Translations under genes and position numbers: made by a program
Notes under the pieces: generated by a model
Database searches by the model: none
Told to the model about the DNA's origin: nothing
What the model saw: only the letters and a program-made list of their open reading frames with translations
In this document: positions 34,023 through 43,284 of the stretch, one piece after another
How the letters are laid out: the number at the start of each line of letters is the position of its first letter
How positions within the stretch are numbered: position 1 is the stretch's first letter
Assembly: GCF_003254745.1 (NCBI RefSeq)
Contig: NZ_QKXH01000001.1
Span: 1 to 64,000, forward strand
Origin: Flavobacterium aquariorum
GTDB lineage: Bacteria; Bacteroidota; Bacteroidia; Flavobacteriales; Flavobacteriaceae
Direction: 5' to 3'
Length of the DNA stretch: 64,000 bases

Positions 34023-34032
34023 AACTATCAAG

Positions 34033-34539
34033 ATGAATTTCAAACCCAGCACGATTGAAGATATAGACAGCATTTTTGAGTTTTATGATATGGCGATTGC
34101 GTATCAAAAAACTAAATTTAATAAACAATGGCAAGGTTTTGACAGAGCATTAGTAAAAAAAGAAATTGCAGAAAACCGCCAATGGAAAATTACAATTGAT
34201 GGTGAAATTGCTTGTGTATTTGCCATAACATTTGAAGATAAAAGTATTTGGAAGGAAAAAAATAGTGACAGAGCCGTTTATTTTCATCGAATTGTGACGC
34301 ATCCAAAATTTAGAGGTTATCATTTTGTAGAAAAAATAATCGATTGGGGACTGCAGTTTGCAAAAGAAAATAATTTGGATTTTTTGAGAATGGATACTTG
34401 GGGAGATAACGAATCCTTAATTGAATATTATCAAAAATGTGGGTTTAATTTCCTTGGAATTATCATCCCGGATTATGATGGTTTGCCTAAACATTATGAA
34501 GGAATAACATTGAGTCTATTTGAAATTAAAGTAGAATAG
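34033..34539 (+). CDS. GNAT family N-acetyltransferase
   Basis: 168 residues from ATG 34033 (MNFKPSTIEDID), which starts 11 bases after the preceding stop; the alternative start at 34000 overlaps the methyltransferase gene and adds residues unlike the family. GNAT motif: YFHRIVTHPKFRGYHFVEKI, then LRMDTWGDNESLIEYYQKCGF, FLGIIIPDYDG. The V/IxxxxRGxGxx segment is degenerate (KFRGYHFV), but the overall pattern is convincing. The substrate is unknown. Last gene of the cassette between leuD and leuA. Confidence 0.85.
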   Translation: MNFKPSTIEDIDSIFEFYDMAIAYQKTKFNKQWQGFDRALVKKEIAENRQWKITIDGEIACVFAITFEDKSIWKEKNSDRAVYFHRIVTHPKFRGYHFVEKIIDWGLQFAKENNLDFLRMDTWGDNESLIEYYQKCGFNFLGIIIPDYDGLPKHYEGITLSLFEIKVE

Positions 34540-34583
34540 TAAAAACATATAATACCCTTTTTAAAAGGAATACAAAAAGCAAT

Positions 34584-36107
34584 ATGGAAAAAAGAAAAAT
34601 TGAAATAATGGATACTACACTTCGCGATGGTGAACAAACCTCGGGAGTATCCTTTTCTGCTGCAGAAAAGTTAACCATTGCGCAATTATTGCTAGAAGAA
34701 CTAAATATTGACCGTATCGAAATTGCCTCTGCTCGTGTTAGCGAAGGTGAATTTCAAGGTGTGAGCGGAATTATGTCTTGGGCTGAGGAAAAAGGATATA
34801 CCGACAGAATCGAAGTATTGGCTTTTGTAGATGGAGGAATTTCTATCGAATGGATGAAAAAAGCAGGAGCAAAAGTGCAAAACCTATTGACCAAAGGCTC
34901 TTTAAATCATTTGACGCATCAATTAAAAAAAACACCAGAACAACATTTTGACGAAATTGCAAAATCTATTACTTTGGCAAATGAAAACGGAATTTCTACC
35001 AATGTCTATCTTGAAGACTGGAGTAATGGTATGCGTAATTCTCCTGAATATGTTTTTCAATATTTGGACTTTTTGGTGACACAACCTGTGAAAAGAATAT
35101 TATTACCCGATACTTTGGGAGTTCTTATTCCATCGGACACTTTTGAATTTATATCTAAAATAACTGCAAAATATCCTAACATTCATTTTGATTTCCACGC
35201 GCACAACGATTATGATTTAAGCGTTGCCAATGTGATGGAAGCTGTGAAAGCAGGCATCAACGGATTGCACGTTACCGTAAACGGAATGGGAGAACGCGCT
35301 GGAAATGCTCCGCTTGAAAGTACTGTTGCCGTGATTAATGATTTTATGCCCGAGGTAAAAATCAATATCAAAGAATCATCTTTATACTCAGTAAGCAAAC
35401 TCGTTGAAACATTTACCGGTTACAGAATCCCCGCCAACAAACCTATTGTAGGTGATAATGTTTTTACACAAACTGCAGGAATTCACGCAGATGGAGACAA
35501 CAAAAACAATCTGTATTTTAATGATTTACTTCCAGAACGTTTTGGCAGAAAACGAAAATATGCCTTAGGAAAAACATCTGGCAAAGCCAATATTGAAAAA
35601 AATCTTCAAGAATTGGGATTGAAACTAAACCCAGAAGATTTGAAATTGGTTACGCAAAGAATAATTGAATTGGGAGACAAAAAAGAAACGGTTACCAAAG
35701 AAGATTTGCCATATATCATTTCAGATGTATTGGACAGTCAATCTTATGAAGAAAAAATTGTAGTAGAATCGTATGTATTGGTTCACGCCAAAGGATTACG
35801 CCCTTCAACTACTCTATGTTTAAAAATCGACGGTGAAATTTTTGAAGAAAATGCACAAGGTGATGGTCAATTTGATGCTTTTATGAATGCCCTTTCAAAA
35901 ATTTATAAAACAAAAAAAATGATTTTGCCTAAATTAGTCGATTATGCGGTTCGCATTCCACCAGGCAGTAGCTCGGATGCATTATGCGAAACCATTATCA
36001 CTTGGACTCACAACGGAAAAGAATTTAAAACAAGGGGACTAGATTCCGACCAAACTGTAGCCGCTATCATTGCCACTCAAAAAATGCTGAATGTGGTGGT
36101 GATTTAA
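34584..36107 (+). CDS. leuA: 2-isopropylmalate synthase-type enzyme
   Basis: Condenses acetyl-CoA with 2-oxoisovalerate, the first committed step of leucine synthesis. 507 residues. IMDTTLRDGEQTSGVSFS near the N terminus (catalytic Asp/Arg), DFHAHNDYDLSVANVMEAV (metal ligands His/His) and NGMGERAGNAPLE are visible in the HMGL-like TIM barrel. The C terminus (about 370-507) is the LeuA allosteric dimer domain, where leucine usually inhibits. The citramalate synthase subtype cannot be excluded by motif alone, but the position between leuD and leuB favours LeuA. Confidence 0.85.
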   Translation: MEKRKIEIMDTTLRDGEQTSGVSFSAAEKLTIAQLLLEELNIDRIEIASARVSEGEFQGVSGIMSWAEEKGYTDRIEVLAFVDGGISIEWMKKAGAKVQNLLTKGSLNHLTHQLKKTPEQHFDEIAKSITLANENGISTNVYLEDWSNGMRNSPEYVFQYLDFLVTQPVKRILLPDTLGVLIPSDTFEFISKITAKYPNIHFDFHAHNDYDLSVANVMEAVKAGINGLHVTVNGMGERAGNAPLESTVAVINDFMPEVKINIKESSLYSVSKLVETFTGYRIPANKPIVGDNVFTQTAGIHADGDNKNNLYFNDLLPERFGRKRKYALGKTSGKANIEKNLQELGLKLNPEDLKLVTQRIIELGDKKETVTKEDLPYIISDVLDSQSYEEKIVVESYVLVHAKGLRPSTTLCLKIDGEIFEENAQGDGQFDAFMNALSKIYKTKKMILPKLVDYAVRIPPGSSSDALCETIITWTHNGKEFKTRGLDSDQTVAAIIATQKMLNVVVI

Positions 36108-36163
36108 AAATAAAATTAGAATTGAAAAAAATCTATTAAAAATATAATTAAAAATTAACAACA

Positions 36164-37225
36164 ATGAAATTCAACATTGCCCTTTTAGCCGGAGACGGAA
36201 TCGGACCAGAAGTAATTAACGAAGCAGTTAAAGTTTCGGATGCCATTGCCAAAAAATTCAACCACGAAATCACTTGGACACCTGCACTTACAGGTGCTTG
36301 TGCTATTGATGCCGTTGGTGTTCCTTACCCAGACGAAACTCACGAAATTTGTATGGCTGCCGATGCTGTTCTTTTTGGAGCTATTGGACATCCAAAATAC
36401 GATAACAATCCAAGCGCACCAGTACGTCCTGAACAAGGTTTATTGTTAATGCGTAAAAAATTAGGTCTGTTTGCAAATGTGCGTCCAACCTTTACTTTTC
36501 CATCATTGATTGATAATTCTCCATTAAAAAGAGAGCGTATCGAAGGAACCGACTTGGTTTTCTTAAGAGAATTAACTGGAGGTATTTATTTTGGAGAAAA
36601 AGGAAGAAGAGACGACGGAGAAACTGCCTTTGACAATTGTGTATACACTCGAGTTGAAGTTCAACGTTTGGCAAAAAAAGGTTTTGAACTAGCAATGACA
36701 CGTTCTAAAAAATTATGTTGTGTGGACAAAGCTAATGTATTGGAGACTTCTCGTTTGTGGAGAGAAACTGTTCAAGCTATGGAAAAAGATTATCCAGAAG
36801 TTGAAGTGAGTTATGAATTTGTTGATGCAGTTGCAATGCGATTGGTACAATGGCCAAACTCTTATGATGTTTTAATCACAGAGAATTTATTTGGAGACAT
36901 TTTGACAGATGAAGCTTCTGTTATTTCTGGTTCAATGGGATTAATGCCATCTGCATCAGTAGGTGAACATACTTCATTATACGAGCCAATCCACGGATCT
37001 TATCCACAGGCAACCGGACTAAATATTGCAAATCCATTGGCGACAGTTTTATCAGCCGCTATGATGTTTGAAGATGCATTTGGATTGAAAGCTGAAGCTG
37101 AAGCAATCAGAGCTGTAGTTAACAAATCATTGGAACAAGGAATTGTAACCGAAGATTTAGTTTCAAAAGGATCAAAAGCATACTCTACCAGTCAAGTAGG
37201 CGACTGGTTGGTAGCAAATTTATAG
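36164..37225 (+). CDS. leuB: 3-isopropylmalate dehydrogenase
   Basis: NAD-dependent oxidative decarboxylation of 3-isopropylmalate. 353 residues. Visible are GDGIGPEVINEAVKV, the substrate loop LLMRKKLGLFANVRP, RELTGGIYFGEKGRR, and the metal-binding ENLFGDILTDEASVISGSMG (about 245-264), followed by the NAD-binding HGSYPQATG. It follows leuA by 56 bases and closes the leu locus; a hairpin and a strong terminator lie downstream. Confidence 0.97.
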   Translation: MKFNIALLAGDGIGPEVINEAVKVSDAIAKKFNHEITWTPALTGACAIDAVGVPYPDETHEICMAADAVLFGAIGHPKYDNNPSAPVRPEQGLLLMRKKLGLFANVRPTFTFPSLIDNSPLKRERIEGTDLVFLRELTGGIYFGEKGRRDDGETAFDNCVYTRVEVQRLAKKGFELAMTRSKKLCCVDKANVLETSRLWRETVQAMEKDYPEVEVSYEFVDAVAMRLVQWPNSYDVLITENLFGDILTDEASVISGSMGLMPSASVGEHTSLYEPIHGSYPQATGLNIANPLATVLSAAMMFEDAFGLKAEAEAIRAVVNKSLEQGIVTEDLVSKGSKAYSTSQVGDWLVANL

Positions 37226-37237
37226 ATATATTACGAT

Positions 37238-37261
37238 AGAGGCGCATTACGGTGTGCCTCT
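37238..37261 (+). terminator. hairpin after leuB
   Basis: AGAGGCGCA / TGTGCCTCT stem (one G-U pair) with a TTACGG loop, 12 bases after the leuB stop. It has no U tract, so it may be an RNA-stabilising 3' structure rather than a terminator. Confidence 0.5.
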
Positions 37262-37284
37262 ACTAATACAAAATGGAATACAAC

Positions 37285-37317
37285 AAAAAAGGTGTCAATT
37301 TACATTGACACCTTTTT
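37285..37317 (+). terminator. bidirectional terminator between leuB and the RRM protein gene
   Basis: AAAAAAGGTGTCAA / TTGACACCTTTTT with a TTTACA loop: symmetric A- and T-runs allow it to serve both convergent genes. Confidence 0.88.
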
Positions 37318-37338
37318 AATATATGATTGAAAAAAATA

Positions 37339-37701
37339 TTAATATCTTCCTCCTCTGTCTCCACCACCACGGTTATCTCCACCACGGCTGTTTCCACCAC
37401 CATAACCTCCGCGAGAATCACCTCCACGGCTGTTGTTAAAACTTCTTCTTTCACCTTCTGGTTTTGGTTCAGATTTGTTTACAACGATTGCACGTCCTTG
37501 AACAGTAGCTCCGTTCAATTCGTCAATTGCCTTCTGAGCTTCATCATCATTTGTCATTTCAACAAAACCAAATCCTTTACTTCTTCCTGTAAATTTATCA
37601 GTGATAATTTTAACTGAATCAACTGCTCCGTAAGCCTCGAAAGACTCTCTTAAATCTGCTTCCTCAATACTGAATGGAAGGCTTCCAACAAAAATATTCA
37701 T
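37339..37701 (-). CDS. RRM-domain RNA-binding protein with an RGG tail
   Basis: 120 residues. An N-terminal RRM of about 80 residues with RNP2 (NIFVGSLPF, 2-10) and RNP1 (KGFGFVEM, about 42-49), then a short linker and an Arg/Gly-rich tail (RGGDSRGGYGGGNSRGG, and so on). This architecture is common in Bacteroidota and cyanobacteria and is usually linked to RNA chaperone function and cold response; that role is inferred from the family. It has its own TTG-N18-TACATTTG promoter. Confidence 0.93.
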   Translation of the reverse strand: MNIFVGSLPFSIEEADLRESFEAYGAVDSVKIITDKFTGRSKGFGFVEMTNDDEAQKAIDELNGATVQGRAIVVNKSEPKPEGERRSFNNSRGGDSRGGYGGGNSRGGDNRGGGDRGGRY

Positions 37702-37726
37702 AAGTACCTATTTATAATAATTAGAG

Positions 37727-37755
37727 CAAATGTACTCTATTTTTTTTCTAAACAA
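37727..37755 (-). promoter_or_regulatory. promoter of the RRM protein gene
   Basis: Minus strand TTG (37753-37755), 18-bp spacer, TACATTTG (37727-37734), 26 bases from the ATG. Confidence 0.75.
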
Positions 37756-37971
37756 CTATAAATTAGCTTATTTATGATATTATTTATAATATACCCCTAT
37801 TTTGCTTTTTGACAAATCTCTATTTCAACAACGAAAAACTAACTTTTATTCCTTTATTAATTTAAGAATCAACCGAAATAGTTTTTTCTGAACCCTCAGC
37901 TATTTTTTTCTGGGAAGTATAATTTCATTCCTTTAAAATACCAAATCGTATTTCGTATTTAAAAAAATTGA

Positions 37972-38451
37972 CTATTTGGTGGTTACCGTTAATGGCACTT
38001 TGTAAAAAATCCCTTTTTGAAAATTTACATTTGGATTTATTGAAGGATCTGCTGAAACATTTAATGCATTAATTTTAAATTCACCCGTAATAGTATGGTT
38101 TACCGCGTCTATTTCTGTGATTACAATTTGGCCATCACCACTATTTATGCCAGTTGAAAAAACAGTCTTTACATCACCAACTTTTTCTACTAATGTTGCT
38201 TTATTAGCAAGGGTAATACCTAAAGGGTAATTTTTAACCAATGTTGTCGAAGTTCTCAGCGTTAAAATTTCGTTTCTTTGATAGGCCTCTATAGTCAAAG
38301 AGCCATCAGCAGCTTGAACAGCGGTAAACAAAGTGGCTCTCCAAACCACATTATCTTTTAATCCTTGAACAGCAGGATTATTAAATTTAACTTGATCTTC
38401 ACAGGATAGTAAAATAAAAAACAGGGCTATAATTGAAAAGAACCTACTCAT
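37972..38451 (-). CDS. DUF6252-like lipoprotein
   Basis: 159 residues. Lipoprotein signal MSRFFSIIALFFILLSCEDQ (lipobox LLSC). The mature part is all-beta with WRATLFTAVQAADGSLTIEAYQ at its start and AVNHTITGEFKINAL near its end, a pattern of the DUF6252 family of Bacteroidota lipoproteins. The function is unknown. It stands alone on the minus strand, divergent from rpsP. Confidence 0.7.
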   Translation of the reverse strand: MSRFFSIIALFFILLSCEDQVKFNNPAVQGLKDNVVWRATLFTAVQAADGSLTIEAYQRNEILTLRTSTTLVKNYPLGITLANKATLVEKVGDVKTVFSTGINSGDGQIVITEIDAVNHTITGEFKINALNVSADPSINPNVNFQKGIFYKVPLTVTTK

Positions 38452-38591
38452 AAAATTGATTTTGATTCACAAAAATAAAGGTTTTGGAGCTAATATGTGA
38501 GTTTTCTTATTCAAAATAAAACTAAAAAAACAGCTAACAAACTATTAATCATTAAAATAATAAACTTTTTAGATAGTTTCGATAAAAGATG

Positions 38592-38599
38592 TATCTTTG
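38592..38599 (+). promoter_or_regulatory. -7 box of rpsP
   Basis: TATCTTTG followed by CACCC, the same discriminator seen at the rrn and tRNA-Leu promoters, 49 bases before the rpsP ATG. No clear TTG at the expected distance. Confidence 0.6.
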
Positions 38600-38648
38600 C
38601 ACCCTTAATTAATCGAGGTCGAGTACCTCAAAATTTAATCATACGATT

Positions 38649-39206
38649 ATGTCAGTAAAAATTAGATTACAAAGACACGGAAAAAAAGGAAAACCTTTTT
38701 ACTGGGTTGTAGCTGCAGATGCACGCTCAAAAAGAGATGGTAAATACCTAGAAAAAATTGGTACTTACAATCCAAACACAAACCCTGCAACTATCGATTT
38801 AAATCTTGATAGCGCAGTAAAATGGTTGCACAATGGTGCTCAACCAACTGATACAGCAAAAGCTATTCTTTCTTACAAAGGTGCTTTATTGAAACACCAC
38901 CTAGATGGAGGTATTCGTAAAGGTGCTTTAACACAAGAACAAGCTGATGCAAAATTAACTGCTTGGTTAGAAGCTAAAGCTGGAAAAGTTGATGCTAAAA
39001 AAGAAGGTTTAACTAAGGCACAAGCTGATGCTAAAGCTAAAGCTTTCAAGGCAGAACAAGAAGTGAATGCAAAACGTTTAGCTGCTGCTGCACAAGCTGA
39101 AGCTGATGCTATTGCTGCCGCAACTCCTGCTGTTGAAGAAGAGGTTGTTGCTGAAGCTGAAGAAGCTCCTGCTGCTGAAGAAAATAACGAAACAACTGAA
39201 GCATAA
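38649..39206 (+). CDS. rpsP: 30S ribosomal protein S16, long form
   Basis: S16 core in the first 80 residues (KIRLQRHGKKGKPFYWVVAA, SKRDGKYLEKIGTYNPNT). The rest, to residue 185, is a low-complexity Ala/Lys/Glu tail with repeated QADAK units (QEQADAKLTAW, KAQADAKAKAF), about twice the length of E. coli S16. Such tails are common in Bacteroidota. It heads an operon with rimM (15 bases downstream) and probably the methyltransferase after it. Confidence 0.97.
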   Translation: MSVKIRLQRHGKKGKPFYWVVAADARSKRDGKYLEKIGTYNPNTNPATIDLNLDSAVKWLHNGAQPTDTAKAILSYKGALLKHHLDGGIRKGALTQEQADAKLTAWLEAKAGKVDAKKEGLTKAQADAKAKAFKAEQEVNAKRLAAAAQAEADAIAAATPAVEEEVVAEAEEAPAAEENNETTEA

Positions 39207-39220
39207 TTTAGAAGGCGAAA

Positions 39221-39745
39221 ATGCGTAAAGAAGATTGTTTCTATTTGGGTAAAATCGCCAAAAAATTTAGTTTCAAAGGGGAAGTTCTTGCTTATTTAGA
39301 CACGGATGAACCTGAGTTATACGAAAACTTGGAATCAGTGTTTGTTGAATGCAACAAACACTTGGTTCCTTTTTTTATTGAAAATAGCTCATTGCACAAA
39401 AATGATTTCCTCAGAATTCGTTTTGAAGATATCAATACCGAAGAGGAGGCTGATACACTACTAGGCAACGACCTTTATCTTCCTTTGAAAATGTTACCCA
39501 AACTTTCGGGTAATAAATTCTACTTTCATGAAGTTATTGGCTTTGAAGTAGAAGACAAACGTTTGGGATATGTTGGAGAAATCCAGTCTATCAACGACAC
39601 CACAGCTCAACCTCTTTTCGAAGTACTCAAAGGAGATACCGAGATTTTAATTCCAATGATTGATCATTTCCTTGTAAAAATAGACAGAGAAAACAAAAAA
39701 GTTATCATGGATTTACCTGAAGGGTTAATTGAAATGTATCTTTAG
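39221..39745 (+). CDS. rimM: 16S rRNA processing protein RimM
   Basis: Ribosome maturation factor that binds S19 and helps assemble the 30S head. 174 residues with an N-terminal RimM domain (LGKIAKKFSFKGEVLAYLDT) and a C-terminal PRC barrel (HEVIGFEVEDKRLGYVGEI, ILIPMIDHFLVKIDRENKKV, ending DLPEGLIEMY). It follows rpsP directly, the usual arrangement. Confidence 0.96.
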   Translation: MRKEDCFYLGKIAKKFSFKGEVLAYLDTDEPELYENLESVFVECNKHLVPFFIENSSLHKNDFLRIRFEDINTEEEADTLLGNDLYLPLKMLPKLSGNKFYFHEVIGFEVEDKRLGYVGEIQSINDTTAQPLFEVLKGDTEILIPMIDHFLVKIDRENKKVIMDLPEGLIEMYL

Positions 39746-39790
39746 GGAGTTTAATTGATAATTTGTTTATTCGGTTAATCTGAAATTTCT

Positions 39791-40504
39791 ATGTCCAAAT
39801 TCCAATTCAAACAATTTTCACTGGAACAAGATCGCTGTGCGATGAAAATCGGCACCGATGGTGTATTATTAGGCGCATGGACCCCGATTGAAAACAATCC
39901 ATTTAGCGTTCTTGATATTGGAACCGGAACCGGAATTATAGCTTTGATGCTGGCGCAAAGAAGCCATGCCGAGCAAATTGACGCGCTGGAAATTGACGAA
40001 AATACTTATGAACAAGCCGTAGACAATTTTGAAAATTCACCTTGGGGCGATCGTCTATTTTGCTTTCATGCAGGTTTAGATGAATTTGTTGAAGAACCCG
40101 AAGATGAATATGATTTAATTGTTTCCAACCCTCCCTTTTATACCGAAGATTACAAAACCGAAAACCAACAACGCGATTTGGCTCGTTTTTCCGATGCCTT
40201 GCCTTTTGAAGATCTAATTGAAGCAGCAGCATTATTGCTTTCAGAAAATGGAATATTTAGTGTTATTATTCCTTTTAAAGAAGAAGAAAATTTTATAGCC
40301 ATTGCAAAAGAATACGAATTACATCCCATTAAAATCACTAGAGTTAAAGGCAATCCAAATTCAGACATCAAACGTAGTTTATTGGCTTTCAGCTCAAATG
40401 AAAGTGATACTATTTTGAAAGATGAATTGATTATAGAAACAGGCAGACATATCTATACTCCTGAATACATCGAATTGACAAAAGACTTTTATTTGAAAAT
40501 GTAA
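39791..40504 (+). CDS. tRNA1(Val) adenine-37 N6-methyltransferase-like protein
   Basis: 237 residues resembling the YfiC/TrmN6 family, which methylates A37 of tRNA-Val. FKQFSLEQDRCAMKIGTDGVLLGAW (N terminus), VLDIGTGTGIIALMLAQR (motif I, about 41-58) and the N6-adenine catalytic motif VSNPPFY (about 115-121) are present. It starts 45 bases after rimM and is probably cotranscribed. Other N6-MTases share NPPF, but the N-terminal block is specific to this group. Confidence 0.87.
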   Translation: MSKFQFKQFSLEQDRCAMKIGTDGVLLGAWTPIENNPFSVLDIGTGTGIIALMLAQRSHAEQIDALEIDENTYEQAVDNFENSPWGDRLFCFHAGLDEFVEEPEDEYDLIVSNPPFYTEDYKTENQQRDLARFSDALPFEDLIEAAALLLSENGIFSVIIPFKEEENFIAIAKEYELHPIKITRVKGNPNSDIKRSLLAFSSNESDTILKDELIIETGRHIYTPEYIELTKDFYLKM

Positions 40505-40911
40505 TCCTTATTTTGTTTTCACACTTTCCTTAGTTTATCCAAAATAGACATTACTGTAATTATTATCGGTTTACCCTCCGTTGACAGCTCCTTTTTTCAT
40601 TCAAAAAATGTTGCAACATGATAATTTGCTATAACCCATTTTACACTCTTATTTAATACTGGAACTACAAGTTATTTTTTACCTCTTTAAAGAAAAACAA
40701 ATCAACTCTCAGTGTCAATCATTTAGGATTAAATCTTAAAATTTTTACAAAAAAATTCATAAATTTGATTAAAATGAAAGAATTTAAAGATTTCTGAATA
40801 TCATAATATCATCATGAAAATAATTTCAGAAAAGGTTTTGTAACAATTGACACAAAACATCAATATCAATTTTTAAAAAGTAGCTCAAACTCATCTTAAA
40901 AATAGAACCGA
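40505..40911. other. gene-free stretch upstream of the LamB-like porin
   Basis: 407 AT-rich bases. A TAAATTTG box occurs near 40760 without a clear TTG partner. No hairpin terminator for the preceding gene and no reading frame of note were seen. Confidence 0.4.
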
Positions 40912-42318
40912 ATGAAAAAACATTTAATTCTCTTAACTTTTTTTTTATTGTCACTAGAATTCTTTGCTCAATCTCCAGCTATTTCGAACAAAAAATTTTC
41001 AATTGGAAGCTACGGACGAGCTGGAATAGCACATAGTCTTGGAGCTACAGACAGTGAATTTCCCCAATCTCTCAATTTGAACGGAATGGGTTCTATTGGA
41101 GGAAGATTTGAAGAAAACGACTATTTCGAATTGGCTGCCGCTTTGCACTTTACTCCAACTATTTCCAGCAAAGACACCACCAAAATCAATGTTCAAGCAC
41201 GATTTGCATTTTACACCACTCAAGGACAATTAATAGGCAATGTTTCCAACAAATCTATTGGAGGAATCACAACAGCTCTACCTGAATTATTTGCCGAAGC
41301 CAATAATATAATGCGCAGTAATTGGAGCGTATGGTTAGGAGCGCGATTATTTCGAGGTGATGATATACATATTATTGACCATTATTATTTTGATGATCAT
41401 TCAGGGCAAGGCGTTGGTATAAAACACAAAAACACTCAGTTTTCTGTTATCTATACAGGTTCCATCGATACTACCTCGACACTTCCACCCAATTTCTACC
41501 TCAATATTGTAAATGGAACTCCCACTTTGGGATTACGCAACAGGTACATCTCCATACTAGAGCATACTCTAATAACAAAAAAAGGTTATGTAAAATTACT
41601 CGGTGAATTTCAACGACTCCCATCAGGAACCACTCAAGACGCAACCACAAAATACAATTACCCAGCCGATGTAGGTTATGTAGTTGGAGCAAAATATTTT
41701 AAAAACATTTCATCCAGACTCCCAGGTTCCTTTAATGCGATAAGCGCCCGTTATGGCGCAGGAATTGCCAATGGAGGTGATGGTGGAAGTAGCCGGACCT
41801 ACATAACTTATGGCGGACCTAATCTAGAAACGAATAGTTTCAGGAAGGCCTATTCACTTGCCCTTACCGAAACTTTTTTATTGAATTTTAACAAAAACTA
41901 TTCTCTGAATGGATATGCAATTTATACCAAAAGCAGAGGCGCTAGCGACAGTCTAAACACCACTACAGATTATCTGGGCAAACAAATATTATTCAACAGA
42001 AAACAGGATATCGCTTTTGGAGCAAGAGGCACTTGGTATATCAAAAATTGGCTGCATTTACTTCATGAAGTTGATTTGGCCTGGCGAAAGGACGGTACGC
42101 AGGATTTTGCACAAATGACCAAATTCACTATTGCTCCAACATTAGTCCCAACATCAGAGCGAAATGTTTGGGCAAGACCGCACTTTAGATTTGTTTATAG
42201 CGTAGCGCATTATAACAAATTTGCATCCAACAACCTCTACTCACCATACCTCACTCAAAGTGGTATCAAAAGCTGGGGACAATATATAGGGGCCAAAGTT
42301 GAGTGGTGGATCTGGTAA
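40912..42318 (+). CDS. LamB-like carbohydrate porin
   Basis: 468 residues. Signal peptide MKKHLILLTFFLLSLEFFAQ, then SIGSYGRAGIAHS, the maltoporin-like WLGARLFRGDDIHIIDHYYF with DHSGQGVGI, VWARPHFRFVYSVAHY, and a C-terminal strand ending KVEWWIW. These positions correspond to conserved blocks of LamB (GKRFYQRHDVHMIDFYYW, WARPEIRVFYTY, a terminal aromatic). It should form an 18-stranded outer-membrane channel for sugars. No sugar-utilisation genes are adjacent, so the substrate is open. Confidence 0.85.
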   Translation: MKKHLILLTFFLLSLEFFAQSPAISNKKFSIGSYGRAGIAHSLGATDSEFPQSLNLNGMGSIGGRFEENDYFELAAALHFTPTISSKDTTKINVQARFAFYTTQGQLIGNVSNKSIGGITTALPELFAEANNIMRSNWSVWLGARLFRGDDIHIIDHYYFDDHSGQGVGIKHKNTQFSVIYTGSIDTTSTLPPNFYLNIVNGTPTLGLRNRYISILEHTLITKKGYVKLLGEFQRLPSGTTQDATTKYNYPADVGYVVGAKYFKNISSRLPGSFNAISARYGAGIANGGDGGSSRTYITYGGPNLETNSFRKAYSLALTETFLLNFNKNYSLNGYAIYTKSRGASDSLNTTTDYLGKQILFNRKQDIAFGARGTWYIKNWLHLLHEVDLAWRKDGTQDFAQMTKFTIAPTLVPTSERNVWARPHFRFVYSVAHYNKFASNNLYSPYLTQSGIKSWGQYIGAKVEWWIW

Positions 42319-42330
42319 ATAACAAAAAAA

Positions 42331-42379
42331 TAAGCCCTAGTATATTAAGATTCGAAAATCGCAACATTACTAGGGCTTA
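42331..42379 (+). terminator. terminator of the porin gene
   Basis: 12-bp stem TAAGCCCTAGTA / TACTAGGGCTTA around a 25-base loop that can itself form GATT/AATC. No long U tract, but the position right after the stop and the perfect stem support a terminator. Confidence 0.7.
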
Positions 42380-42470
42380 AAATTAATTACAACAAAATTT
42401 ATTTTGTCAAAATCATGCAGTAGGTTTAAAACATAATTTCTTGACTTAAAGATTCTTGATATACTATTCA

Positions 42471-42857
42471 CTACTTTGCTATGCAGAATGTGCTTTCTGG
42501 ATCAACATCTCCATCTGGTATATTTTTACAATGAAAAGTTCTTTTAATCGTAAAACAATCACCATCTATACTCATAACATCTACCACTATCCTATCACCA
42601 ACCTCGATTTGACTCTCCACACTTTTTTTAGTACAAGTGACTTCATATTGACAATCAGTCACCCACTTTACACTCCATGACATTTGTAACACTCCATTAT
42701 CATAACTTTCTTGAGTATTGCCTTTTATTACAAAAGTTTTTTTAGGATAATCTGGGTTGTATGCTTTTATGTTTTTTAATTTACTACAATCTAAGGCTTG
42801 TGAATACCCTATTGCTCCTACTACTAGAAATAAAATAAGTACAATTTTCTTTTTCAT
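42471..42857 (-). CDS. small secreted protein of unknown function
   Basis: 128 residues. Signal peptide MKKKIVLILFLVVGAIGYSQ, then a mature domain with six cysteines (DCSKLKNIKAYNP, DCQYEVTC, GDCFTIKRTFHC, TFC), which could form disulfides in the periplasm or outside. No family was recognised. Divergent from the acyl-CoA dehydrogenase gene, convergent with the porin gene. Confidence 0.6.
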   Translation of the reverse strand: MKKKIVLILFLVVGAIGYSQALDCSKLKNIKAYNPDYPKKTFVIKGNTQESYDNGVLQMSWSVKWVTDCQYEVTCTKKSVESQIEVGDRIVVDVMSIDGDCFTIKRTFHCKNIPDGDVDPESTFCIAK

Positions 42858-43084
42858 AATTTTGATTTGGGTTAATTTGATGGAAAAATAAAGAATTAAA
42901 ATCTATTCATTTATTTAGCAATATTACAAAATTGTGTAGCTCAATCCAACACTTCTTCTTCACTTTCTTGCACCGACATAACTATCTGTAAATCTAAAAC
43001 ATACGTCACAATCCTGTGTATTAGATTACTTTTTTGGTAAAACCAAAATAGTTTATAGCGGAAATAATGTTTTAAATTCTTTAG

Positions 43085-43183
43085 TTATTTTAAACTAATA
43101 TTTCCTTCATCAGCTCCAGCTGTTTGGCTGCCAATTATTGTAGCATTACGAAACGCTTTCAAATACATTGTCATATACTTCAT
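43085..43183 (-). pseudogene. C-terminal remnant of an S41-family peptidase
   Basis: A 32-codon frame on the minus strand reads MKYMTMYLKAFRNATIIG then SQTAGADEGNISLK and a stop. The IIGSQTAGAD-GNIS block is the well-known segment after the catalytic region of S41 (tail-specific) peptidases, where it normally continues for another 60-100 residues. Neither the catalytic Ser/Lys part nor the remainder is present, so this is a decayed fragment. It lies in an otherwise empty 427-base gap (42858-43284). Confidence 0.55.
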
Positions 43184-43284
43184 CCTATTAATTTTCTTTT
43201 TTTTAGAAAAATTATTTTATAACAATTTATTTTAGTTTTGTTATATTTCTTTGTGTAGATTTGTAACAATAAAACAGTTATATC

